A DNA stretch of 15,610 nucleotides from Thermoplasmata archaeon (GTDB taxonomy: Archaea > Thermoplasmatota > Thermoplasmata > Lutacidiplasmatales > UBA184). Position 1 is the stretch's first letter. Every line of letters begins with the position of its first letter. Shown in pieces: positions 1-8,047 of the stretch. A program made the translations under genes and the position numbers. The stretch spans positions 1 through 15,610 of the forward strand of contig JASHTC010000126.1 in NCBI GenBank assembly GCA_030040755.1, read 5' to 3'. Below the pieces are notes generated by a model. The model worked only from the letters and a program-made list of their open reading frames with translations, made no database searches and was not told where the DNA came from.

Positions 1-868
1 TGTCGGGCGAGGCGATGATCGAGCCGTTGGTCCCGATCGATTGACGCAGGAGGATCACGCTCGCCCGGTAGACATCCTTCGCCCGGTCGCTGAGCTCCTT
101 CGGCGGGTTCGGCAGCCGCCGCCTCGCCCACGTCTCCCAGAACCGGGCCGACTCCTCGACGAACCGGCTGTACCCTCCCTTGCGGACGTAGTCCCGGACC
201 TCGTGGATCGCCGGCAGCGACCGGCCGGCGACGAGGAACAGCTGGATCTGGACGTCGGCGTCCGGCCGCGCGTCGATGTCCCACTCCATCACGCTGTCGG
301 CGGCCCCGTGGGCGACCTGACGGCCTTCCAGGTGTCCGTCCTCGGCGTCGACGTAGGTCCCGCGCAGCCCCTTCAGGGTGTGCTCCCCGCAGACCGCCCG
401 GGTGTAGCCGGGGTCGCTGAAGAACTCGAAGAAGTAGCCGCGCTTGTAGTGGACCAGGGAGGGGACGGTCGGGTCGACGTAGGCGGTGTCCTGGTACATC
501 GACTCGGCGATCTGGAAGGAGTGGTAGGCGAACAGACGCAGCGACCGGGCGGGGTCCGCGCGGAGGCGGAAGACCCGGGAGACCAGGTCATGGTTCGGGT
601 GGGTCTGGTCGCGGATGGCCAGCGTGATGCCGTGGCCACGCCAGACGGACTCGGGCAGGTGGCCGCCCCCGTGCGGGGCCTGCTGGATGTCGTACCCGTT
701 CCCCCGGCGCAGCCAGGCGAACCGGGCCCCCCCGACGTCGAAGACGCCGACGCGCTCCTCCCGCAGGTGCTGGAACTGGCCCGGGTAGGGGTAGAACAGC
801 TCGTTCCAGTCGCCGTGCTCGTTGACCGTCAGGAGCATCCGGCCGTTGCCGGTGAGGCCCGTGATCAC
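1..868 (-). CDS. GH15 glucoamylase (glucan 1,4-alpha-glucosidase family), C-terminus beyond window
   Basis: The 289 visible residues are the front of an archaeal-type glucoamylase, which releases glucose from the non-reducing ends of alpha-glucans. The N-terminus (TGNGRMLLTV, then ELFYPYPGQFQHLREERVGV) matches the beta-sandwich domain that precedes the catalytic barrel in this family. The last visible residues, LRQSIGTNGSIIASPD, are the well-known opening of the (alpha/alpha)6 catalytic domain, so the general acid and base lie outside the window. Such proteins are usually a little over 600 residues. The start is GTG at 868-866, the only usual start codon in frame before the conserved part, with GGAG six nt upstream. 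A TATA-like box lies at 943-950 and a 16-codon ORF ends across the start (GTGA). It follows the GH57 gene on the same strand after 111 nt, so it joins a glucan-use cluster. Family call is firm; substrate (glycogen, maltodextrin or another glucoside) is inferred. Confidence 0.9.
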   Translation of the reverse strand, partial: MITGLTGNGRMLLTVNEHGDWNELFYPYPGQFQHLREERVGVFDVGGARFAWLRRGNGYDIQQAPHGGGHLPESVWRGHGITLAIRDQTHPNHDLVSRVFRLRADPARSLRLFAYHSFQIAESMYQDTAYVDPTVPSLVHYKRGYFFEFFSDPGYTRAVCGEHTLKGLRGTYVDAEDGHLEGRQVAHGAADSVMEWDIDARPDADVQIQLFLVAGRSLPAIHEVRDYVRKGGYSRFVEESARFWETWARRRLPNPPKELSDRAKDVYRASVILLRQSIGTNGSIIASPD

Positions 869-915
869 GGGCCGCTCCGCCCCCGCGTGCGCCCCGTGCC
901 CGCCCGGTGCTCCAT
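865..915 (-). CDS. 16-codon upstream ORF overlapping the glucoamylase start (putative)
   Basis: ATG at 915 opens a 16-codon Arg/Gly-rich reading frame (MEHRAGTGRTRGRSGP) whose TGA (867-865) overlaps the glucoamylase GTG (868-866) in a GTGA arrangement. The ATG lies about 31 nt from the centre of the TATA-like box at 943-950, which is where a leaderless archaeal transcript would begin. Both facts are seen directly. That it is translated, and that it couples or controls translation of the downstream gene, is inference; a chance ATG in GC-rich DNA is the alternative. Confidence 0.4.
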   Translation of the reverse strand: MEHRAGTGRTRGRSGP

Positions 916-940
916 GGCCGCGAGGAGAGGGGAGAACCGG

Positions 941-950
941 CTCGTATAAC
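941..950 (-). promoter_or_regulatory. TATA-like box upstream of the glucoamylase
   Basis: Read on the minus strand the element is GTTATACGAG, AT-rich in otherwise very GC-rich DNA and in the 111-nt gap after the GH57 stop. Its centre is about 31 nt from the ATG of the short upstream ORF and about 78 nt from the glucoamylase GTG. It suggests that the glucoamylase has its own promoter besides any read-through from the genes upstream. Confidence 0.5.
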
Positions 951-979
951 CCCTCGGTTCGAGTCGCGCGGGGCTCCCT

Positions 980-2173
980 TCACTGCAGGGTCGGGACGCC
1001 GAGCTGCTGGAGCGCCCGACGGCGGAGGTCGGTGAGCGCGTTCATGTAGTTCGCATAGGCGTCGTACGGACTGTCGTAGCTCGAGAAGTACTCGTGGACC
1101 CCCTGGTCCGCCCCGTGCCCGCCGACATACATGTAGTAGAAGTGGTCGGACGTCAGGAGCTTGCGCCAATCCGTGAGGAGGGCGGGGTCCGCGGTCCGGC
1201 GCACGGCCACCCCCACCTTCTTGGCGGCCTCGAAGGCGGAGCGCTGGAGGTCGTTCCCGAGCCAGGCGCCGAGGTCACGGTTCTGGTCGGCCCAGGTCAT
1301 CGTGTAGGGGACGGAAAGCGGGGCCCGCGGGGGACCCTGGATCGCCTCCTCGACCGTCGCCCATCCGAGGTGCGGATGCCGACGCACCTTCTCGGGGAGC
1401 GCGCTGAGGAACTCGAGGATGCCGGTGCGGGCGGAGTGGTGTTCGCCGAACGTCTCGAAGTCCATGAAGAGGCCCACCACCTCGCCGGGGGTCGCGGCCA
1501 GCCAGTCGGCGTACTTCTCCGCGGTCAGGGGGTACTCGCTCCAGCCGGTGGAGGAGAAGCGGAACCCGACGTCGTCGCTGAGCGGGTAATGGCGGAGCAG
1601 CAGCCGCACCGTGGGGGCCGGGGCGGCGCAGTACCGCATCGTGGACGGCTCGCCCTGGAGCACCCCCTCCCACCCTTCGGCCAGCATCCCCTGGAACCGC
1701 TCCGCCTCGGCGAACCGGGCCAGGTCGTCGGAGTAGGCCAGCTCGGTCATGCGCAGGACGTTCGGCGAAGCCCCGAACTCGGAGCGGAGCATCGCTCGAT
1801 GCATCTCGACCTCCTCGCGGAGCTCCGGGGGCGGCACGAGGAAGGCGAGCGAGTGGTAGTACGTCTCGGCCACCAGCGCGACCTGTCCGGTCCGGTACAG
1901 CTCGCGGACGCGGTCGAGCACCTCGGGGGCCGCGAGGCGGGCCTGCTCGAGGAACGTACCGGTGATCGATAGGCTCAGACGGAAGCCGGAGTCCTGGCGA
2001 GCCGCCCGGGTCAACCGCTCGAGGGTCGGCAGGTAGCATCGCTCGGCGATCCCGCGGAAGATACCGAGGTTCCGGTCGTGGTCGAAGTACGGTCGGCCCG
2101 AGCCGAGGTCGAGGAAGCGGAAGCGCGCCAGCCGCCAGGGCTGATGCATGTGGAGGTAGAGGACGATCTTCAC
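980..2173 (-). CDS. GH57 alpha-amylase-family glycoside hydrolase
   Basis: A 397-residue GH57 enzyme, the family that holds archaeal alpha-amylases, 4-alpha-glucanotransferases and branching enzymes. Conserved regions are visible in order: LHMHQPW (residues 7-13), MTELAY (142-147) with Glu144 as candidate nucleophile, MDFETFGEHH (237-246) with Asp238 as candidate acid/base, and TWADQNRDLGAWLGNDLQ (293-310). The layout fits the shorter alpha-amylase-like subgroup better than branching enzymes, which are longer. The start is GTG at 2173-2171, overlapping the TGA of the upstream glycosyltransferase as GTGA, so the two are probably translationally coupled; the frame is open upstream, but that stretch lies inside the neighbour and lacks family character. 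No signal peptide is visible, so it probably acts in the cytoplasm on storage glucan. Exact specificity (hydrolase or transferase) cannot be read from the sequence. Confidence 0.92.
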   Translation of the reverse strand: MKIVLYLHMHQPWRLARFRFLDLGSGRPYFDHDRNLGIFRGIAERCYLPTLERLTRAARQDSGFRLSLSITGTFLEQARLAAPEVLDRVRELYRTGQVALVAETYYHSLAFLVPPPELREEVEMHRAMLRSEFGASPNVLRMTELAYSDDLARFAEAERFQGMLAEGWEGVLQGEPSTMRYCAAPAPTVRLLLRHYPLSDDVGFRFSSTGWSEYPLTAEKYADWLAATPGEVVGLFMDFETFGEHHSARTGILEFLSALPEKVRRHPHLGWATVEEAIQGPPRAPLSVPYTMTWADQNRDLGAWLGNDLQRSAFEAAKKVGVAVRRTADPALLTDWRKLLTSDHFYYMYVGGHGADQGVHEYFSSYDSPYDAYANYMNALTDLRRRALQQLGVPTLQ

Positions 2174-3594
2174 GGGGTCCGTCGCACGGCCATGGCCTCC
2201 AGGTACACCGAGACGACCTCGCGGGCCCGCTCGGACCACCCCTCGCGCAAGGCCTCCCACCGCCCCTGCTCCCCCATCGCCCGGCGCAGGGTCGGGTACT
2301 CGAGCAGCTCGGCGATGCGACTCGCGAACTCCTCCACGTCCCAGAAGTCGACCTGGAAGACCCCCGACGAGATCTCGGCGACCCCGCTCGTCTTCGACAC
2401 GATTGTCGGGACACCCGCGGCCATCGCCTCGAGCGCCGCGATCCCGAACGGCTCGACGACCGACGGGAGGACGAAGACGGAGCTACCGGCCAGTAGGAGC
2501 TCTCGCTCGTCATCCGAGACCTTGCCGAGGAACATGACCCGGTCGCCGATCCCGAGGGCCGCGGTGAGATGGAGGAGCCGAGAGTACTCCGAGCCTTCGC
2601 CGGCGATGACGAACAGGACGTCCGGGAACTGCGGCACGACGCGGGCCGCGGCGCGCAGGAAGGTGTCGACCCCCTTCATCGCGGCGAGGCGCCCGACGTA
2701 GAGCACGACCCGACGGTTCGGCTCGATGTTGGCGAGCCGTTCCGACGGCCGGACCGCGTTGTAGATCACCCGGACCTTCCCCGGGTCGGCCCGGTACCGC
2801 TCGATCAGCTGGAGGCGCAGGTGGCGGCTGACGGCGATCACGCGGGTCGCCGCGTCGATCCCGATCTGCTCCCGCCGGAGGACATGGTCCCACGGATGGC
2901 CGAGCGACCGGTCGTATTCGGTGGAGTGCACGGTCATCACGAGCGGTCGGTGGAGGCGCCGGGCCAGAGCGATCGCGCCCTCCGTGCCGAACCAGTCGTG
3001 GACGTGAACGACGTCGGCGTCCTCCACCCCCCCTAGCTGGGCGACCCAGGCGTTGTAGCCGTCCGTCGCGTTCCAGAACGGGCTCCCAGGGGAATCCCCC
3101 ACCCAGTAGGCGGTCGGGAACTCCGGAGGCACTCCGGCCTCGGGCGCCCCGGGGTACCGGATGCTCACGCCCTCCACCGAAGTGAACGGTCCCGTGAACG
3201 GGGTCAGGAACGTGATCCGGTGACCCAGGCGGGTCAGCTCCTTCGCGAGCTCGTACGAGTGAACGCCGAGGCCCCCCGTATGTTGCGGTGGCCACTCCCA
3301 GCCGACCATCACGATGTGCAGGGGCCGGGGGGCGACCCGCAGGGGTGTGGGAGAGGAGAGGAGGACCGAGCGCGGCAGCGGCGTCGGCTGGGCGAGCGGT
3401 TCGTCCAGCCCGCGGGCCGGGGACGGCGGCTCCTTCTCCCGCCGGACCCGCGGCTTCGCCCGTCCCTTCGCGCGTCGGCCCTTCGGCCTCCGCCGCGATG
3501 GCGGGGGACCGGTGCGAGGGGGAGGCCGGGACTTCTTGCGGGCGTGGGCGGGCGGAGGCACGGTCACCGTGCGGCGGGCAATAATCCCGGGCAC
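2170..3594 (-). CDS. GT4/glycogen-synthase-like glycosyltransferase with long basic N-terminal tail
   Basis: A retaining GT-B glycosyltransferase, most like the GT4/GT5 enzymes that add glucose from a nucleotide sugar to a growing glucan. With GTG 3594 as start it has 474 residues. Residues 1-90 are a low-complexity Arg/Pro/Lys tail. The N-terminal Rossmann domain opens at about residue 92 and carries the donor loop GWEWPPQHTGGLG (98-110), followed by VVHVHDWF (195-202). The C-terminal domain has LYVGRLAAMKG with Arg302 and Lys307, and the EPFGIAALE motif with the Glu381/Glu389 pair. The start is uncertain: GTGs at 3594, 3567 and 3561 are all possible, but none lies between 3561 and the fold, so at least about 80 residues of tail are translated. 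It lies 55 nt after the TIM gene, and its stop overlaps the GH57 start. The neighbours support a role in glycogen-like polymer synthesis; another glycoconjugate is possible. Confidence 0.88.
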   Translation of the reverse strand: MPGIIARRTVTVPPPAHARKKSRPPPRTGPPPSRRRPKGRRAKGRAKPRVRREKEPPSPARGLDEPLAQPTPLPRSVLLSSPTPLRVAPRPLHIVMVGWEWPPQHTGGLGVHSYELAKELTRLGHRITFLTPFTGPFTSVEGVSIRYPGAPEAGVPPEFPTAYWVGDSPGSPFWNATDGYNAWVAQLGGVEDADVVHVHDWFGTEGAIALARRLHRPLVMTVHSTEYDRSLGHPWDHVLRREQIGIDAATRVIAVSRHLRLQLIERYRADPGKVRVIYNAVRPSERLANIEPNRRVVLYVGRLAAMKGVDTFLRAAARVVPQFPDVLFVIAGEGSEYSRLLHLTAALGIGDRVMFLGKVSDDERELLLAGSSVFVLPSVVEPFGIAALEAMAAGVPTIVSKTSGVAEISSGVFQVDFWDVEEFASRIAELLEYPTLRRAMGEQGRWEALREGWSERAREVVSVYLEAMAVRRTP

Positions 3595-3649
3595 TTGAGT
3601 CCGCCGGGAGCGCGGCGCCCGGGCGCGATTCGGAGCGGGACCCGCGACG

Positions 3650-4348
3650 CTAGAACCCCGCCAGCAGCTCCGCGATCGCATCTCGCGGGGACGCAGCGCG
3701 GGTCACGGCGCTGGCGACCAACACCCCCTGCGCCCCGAGCTCCACCGCTTTCGCCACGTCGCGCCGGCTGTTCACTCCGGCCCCGCACAGGACGGTCGTC
3801 TCGGGGGAGACCGCCGCGACGGCTTGGACCGCGCCCAAGACGATTTCCGGGCGAGCCGTGGAGACCGAGCGTTCCCCACCGATCAGGTCCGGCGGCTCGA
3901 TGGCCAGGTACGGGGGGAGGGTCCGGGCGAGCCGACGGGAGGCCGCCAGGTCCCGCGCGCAGACGACCGCCACGAGACCGAGCCGGTTCAAACGCGTCGT
4001 CGTCTCCCGGGTCTCGGCGGGGGAGAGCGGGTGCTCGGAGTGGTTGACGAGGCTGCCCCGGGCGCCCGCCGCGGCCACCGCCTCCGGAGGGACAAAGCCG
4101 GTCTGCGCCCCCGGCGCGACCGCGTCGACATGCTGCGCGAGCACGGGGAGGTGGGTCGCCAGGGTGATCCGGGAGATGTCGGGAGCGGCCGGGGCGATGG
4201 CGACCGGCACGCCGGCCGACCGCCCGAGCTCCTCCAGGGTACGGGCGATCCGCTCCGACCCGGCGCCGAGCGCAGTGGGGTAGGCCTTCAGGTTGACCAG
4301 CAGCAGGGGCCGGCCCAGCGGACCGGGCTCAATGCGCCGCAGGGGCAC
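3650..4348 (-). CDS. tpiA: triosephosphate isomerase, archaeal type
   Basis: A 232-residue protein that interconverts dihydroxyacetone phosphate and glyceraldehyde 3-phosphate in glycolysis and gluconeogenesis. It has the short archaeal form (about 225 residues against about 250 in bacteria). Catalytic elements are visible: NLKAY with Asn19 and Lys21, NHSEHP with catalytic His103, IEPPDLIG with catalytic Glu151, and the phosphate-binding CGAGVNSRRD (188-197) and VLVASAV (209-215) segments. The start is GTG 4348, the only usual start before the first beta strand, and it overlaps the end of the upstream 69-codon gene by 20 nt, which implies one transcript. It lies in front of the glycosyltransferase and GH57 genes, so triose phosphate metabolism and glucan metabolism are co-arranged. 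Confidence 0.95.
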   Translation of the reverse strand: MPLRRIEPGPLGRPLLLVNLKAYPTALGAGSERIARTLEELGRSAGVPVAIAPAAPDISRITLATHLPVLAQHVDAVAPGAQTGFVPPEAVAAAGARGSLVNHSEHPLSPAETRETTTRLNRLGLVAVVCARDLAASRRLARTLPPYLAIEPPDLIGGERSVSTARPEIVLGAVQAVAAVSPETTVLCGAGVNSRRDVAKAVELGAQGVLVASAVTRAASPRDAIAELLAGF

Positions 4349-4538
4349 GGGTCCGCTTGGGACGGGAGCAGATGGCGTATTCGTCGCCGTCGAAGAAGAC
4401 CTCTCGGTCGGGGTGCTTGCGTTGGAGCTCGGAGATGCGAGTCAGGACATCCTCGAGGGTCGTCGACTCATCGTTCGGGTCGATCCGCACGTGGACCGTC
4501 TTCTCGGGCCGGTCGTGCGTACGACCTGTCTCTCCCAT
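4329..4538 (-). CDS. 69-residue protein of unknown function, first gene of the tpiA-glucan operon
   Basis: I do not recognise this family. The 69 residues have a strand-like start (KTVHVRID), a helical middle (LEDVLTRISELQRKHP), an acidic segment REVFFDGDEYAIC and a basic end. It has one Cys, no membrane segment and no signal peptide. The start is ATG 4538, about 37 nt from the centre of a good TATA box (CTTATAGA on the minus strand, near 4571-4579). Its end overlaps the tpiA start by 20 nt, so it looks like the leader gene of the operon. The sensible strand-helix pattern, the promoter and the overlap argue that it is real. A small RNA- or protein-binding role would be a guess. Confidence 0.65.
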   Translation of the reverse strand: MGETGRTHDRPEKTVHVRIDPNDESTTLEDVLTRISELQRKHPDREVFFDGDEYAICSRPKRTRAPAAH

Positions 4539-4570
4539 GGCCCCCCGAGAACGCCGGAAGTGGAGGGAGG

Positions 4571-4580
4571 TCTATAAGGG
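4571..4580 (-). promoter_or_regulatory. TATA box of the 69-residue protein-tpiA-glycosyltransferase-GH57 operon
   Basis: The minus-strand reading CCCTTATAGA is a good archaeal TATA element, centred about 37 nt from the ATG at 4538. With the usual 26-27 nt to the start site, the leader would be about 10 nt and contain a G-run just before ATG. It is the only AT-rich element upstream of the operon. Confidence 0.6.
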
Positions 4581-4710
4581 TTCGACGGCGCCCGGGGAGC
4601 CCCGCGCCCACCGTTCCGGCGGGCAGGAACCCGGGCGCCGCCTTCCGTACGCACCCCCCGGGGCGGGCCGGGCGCGAGGGTAAGGAGATGCAGACCATGC
4701 GCCACGGTAA

Positions 4711-4750
4711 CTCGTATATGGGCGGTGCTCCTCGCCTCCCGCACGAGGTG
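4711..4750 (+). promoter_or_regulatory. TATA box and Shine-Dalgarno sequence of acs
   Basis: CTCGTATATG at 4711-4720 is an archaeal TATA-like element, expected to start transcription near 4743. GAGGTG at 4745-4750, complementary to the 3' end of archaeal 16S rRNA, lies 10 nt before ATG 4761. Together they favour ATG 4761 over the in-frame GTG at 4725. Confidence 0.5.
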
Positions 4751-4760
4751 CTCCGACGGT

Positions 4761-6878
<2,118 letters not shown>

Positions 6879-6890
6879 CGGGCGCCTCCG

Positions 6891-6911
6891 CCCAACCCTT
6901 TCCCCTTCCCC
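6891..6911 (+). terminator. pyrimidine-rich 3' element after acs
   Basis: CCCAACCCTTTCCCCTTCCC starts 12 nt after the acs stop. The same 15-nt core recurs after the acetate transporter at 15402, where it runs into a T7 tract. Archaeal termination uses U-rich RNA without a needed hairpin, so this could be a weak terminator or a 3' UTR element. A small ORF begins just behind it, so read-through may occur. Confidence 0.35.
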
Positions 6912-6915
6912 GTCC

Positions 6916-7116
6916 ATGTCCGAGCCCGAGCCCCCGGCCCGCCCTCCGGCCGAGGCGCGACCGGCGCCGTGTCCCCGCTGCGGCGGAGCTCTCGGAGAAC
7001 CGGTGAGCGGCGACGTCCACTGCCACGTCGACTGCACCCGGTGCGGCGCGCGGTTCGAGCTCGACGACCCGGACCTCGGGCCGCGCCCCCCTCCGGAGCC
7101 ACCGGGCTCGGGCTAG
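6916..7116 (+). CDS. small zinc-ribbon protein (66 residues)
   Basis: The 66-residue ORF has a Pro/Glu-rich start, then CPRCGG (Cys19, Cys22), CHVDCTRCG (Cys36, Cys40, Cys43) and a Pro-rich acidic end. The CxxC pairs separated by about 17 residues fit a zinc ribbon, but no specific family is recognised. It begins 37 nt after acs, with no clear Shine-Dalgarno sequence and directly behind a pyrimidine tract, so expression may depend on acs read-through. Its TAG is on the same CTAG as the stop of the opposing DUF998 gene. The paired cysteines make a chance ORF unlikely. Confidence 0.6.
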   Translation: MSEPEPPARPPAEARPAPCPRCGGALGEPVSGDVHCHVDCTRCGARFELDDPDLGPRPPPEPPGSG

Positions 7117-7832
7117 CTTGGGGCGTGCGGGATCGTGGTCGGGGCGTACGTCGGGATCCGGGCCAGGTGGATCCCTGCGAGGAGCGCCCACAGCAGGACC
7201 GGAGCGACGATGAGCCGCTCCATCCCGCCGACGCCCAGCGCCCCGTAGAGCTTCTCTTCGAAGAGGACCAGGGCGACCAGCCCGACGAGGCCCATGACCA
7301 TGGTGAACGTCCGAAACCCGTCCCAGCGGGTATCGCGGAACATCGCCACGGAGAGGACCATCAGCGCGAGGTTCGCTGCGATGAAGGCCGTCGCCGCCGA
7401 CGCCGTGTGCACCGTGAGGTTGACGTCCTCGGGAGAGAGCCCGACCCCGATGGCCCCGACGCCGGCGATGATCAGCAGGAGAAGCCCGATCGTCCGGGCC
7501 GCGCGCGGGCGGAATGCGGACCAGAGGAGCAACGTTCCGATGATCAACAGGACCCCCATCAGGACGATCGAGACGTTGAAGACGTCGTGCCACGGGGAGC
7601 AGACGTAGATGTCCCCGTGGTAGATGCCGCAGTGAGCGGCCCCGAGGTCACTGATGTAGTTGCCGGTGAGACTGTAGCTGGTCCCGGTATACCCGAGCTG
7701 GGTGATGATCATCCCGACGACGAACTCGACGACGCCGACGATCCAGAGGATCGCTCCGTGCCGCACCGAGCGGTGGACGAGCGGACCGAACCGCTCGGTC
7801 GGCCGGGCCATGGGGGGCTCCCCCGCCTCCAT
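7113..7832 (-). CDS. DUF998 family integral membrane protein
   Basis: A 239-residue membrane protein with six predicted segments at about residues 26-47, 83-107, 112-132, 142-164, 174-191 and 204-224. The segment SLTGNYISDLGAAHCG (54-69) after the first helix, GLSPED before the fourth, and GMERL (203-207) near the last helix are typical of DUF998 proteins, which have no established function. The start is ATG 7832, which shares its A with the TGA of the upstream 47-codon gene (TGATG). An inner ATG at 7811 has a strong GGGGGAG six nt upstream and would give 232 residues, so the real start is one of the two. The loop between helices 1 and 2 carries Cys68 and Cys78, perhaps a disulfide on the outer face. 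Confidence 0.85.
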   Translation of the reverse strand: MEAGEPPMARPTERFGPLVHRSVRHGAILWIVGVVEFVVGMIITQLGYTGTSYSLTGNYISDLGAAHCGIYHGDIYVCSPWHDVFNVSIVLMGVLLIIGTLLLWSAFRPRAARTIGLLLLIIAGVGAIGVGLSPEDVNLTVHTASAATAFIAANLALMVLSVAMFRDTRWDGFRTFTMVMGLVGLVALVLFEEKLYGALGVGGMERLIVAPVLLWALLAGIHLARIPTYAPTTIPHAPS

Positions 7833-7975
7833 CACTTCTCGCGAGCGTTCTTCGAGTAGGAGGCATCGCTCGCCCGCTTGAGGCGGGCGCCGTCGCGGTC
7901 ACAGAGCGGTCGAGCGCTGGGGGGAACGTCGATGACGTAGCCGCCGCCACACTTGGGACACTCGTAGTACGGCAT
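7832..7975 (-). CDS. 47-residue zinc-ribbon-like protein
   Basis: The 47-codon gene starts with MPYYECPKCG (Cys6, Cys9), continues GGYVIDVPPSARPLCDRDGA (Cys25 and Asp28) and ends in a Lys/Arg-rich tail. Small archaeal proteins beginning MPxYxCPxCG are common zinc ribbons; here the second pair reads C-D-R-D, so the fourth ligand would be Asp or lacking. It has a TATA box at 8010-8017, 38 nt upstream of ATG 7975, and its TGA overlaps the DUF998 ATG as TGATG, so the two form a coupled pair. The role is unknown. Confidence 0.72.
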   Translation of the reverse strand: MPYYECPKCGGGYVIDVPPSARPLCDRDGARLKRASDASYSKNAREK

Positions 7976-8007
7976 GTCGAAAACCTAAGCCCAGAGAAAT
8001 ACGGTGG

Positions 8008-8018
8008 GCTATAAAGCG
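8008..8018. promoter_or_regulatory. TATA element readable on both strands, between divergent genes
   Basis: GCTATAAAGC reads CTATAAAG on the plus strand and CTTTATAG on the minus strand; both are good archaeal TATA forms. The minus reading serves the 47-residue zinc-ribbon gene (ATG 7975, about 38 nt away). The plus reading would start transcription near 8038, just before the methyltransferase frame. No other AT-rich box is seen for the plus direction, so one element may serve both. Confidence 0.5.
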
Positions 8019-8047
8019 GGCGGCTTACAGTCGAAGGGGGGACACCC

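Noticed and set aside
588..1169. A 193-codon minus-strand frame across the glucoamylase start and GH57 end
   Set aside because: It is out of phase with both real genes and has low-complexity Arg/Pro content.
4725..4760. Start of acs at GTG 4725
   Set aside because: It would lie upstream of the transcript start expected from the TATA box at 4711-4720, and ATG 4761 has a GAGGTG upstream.
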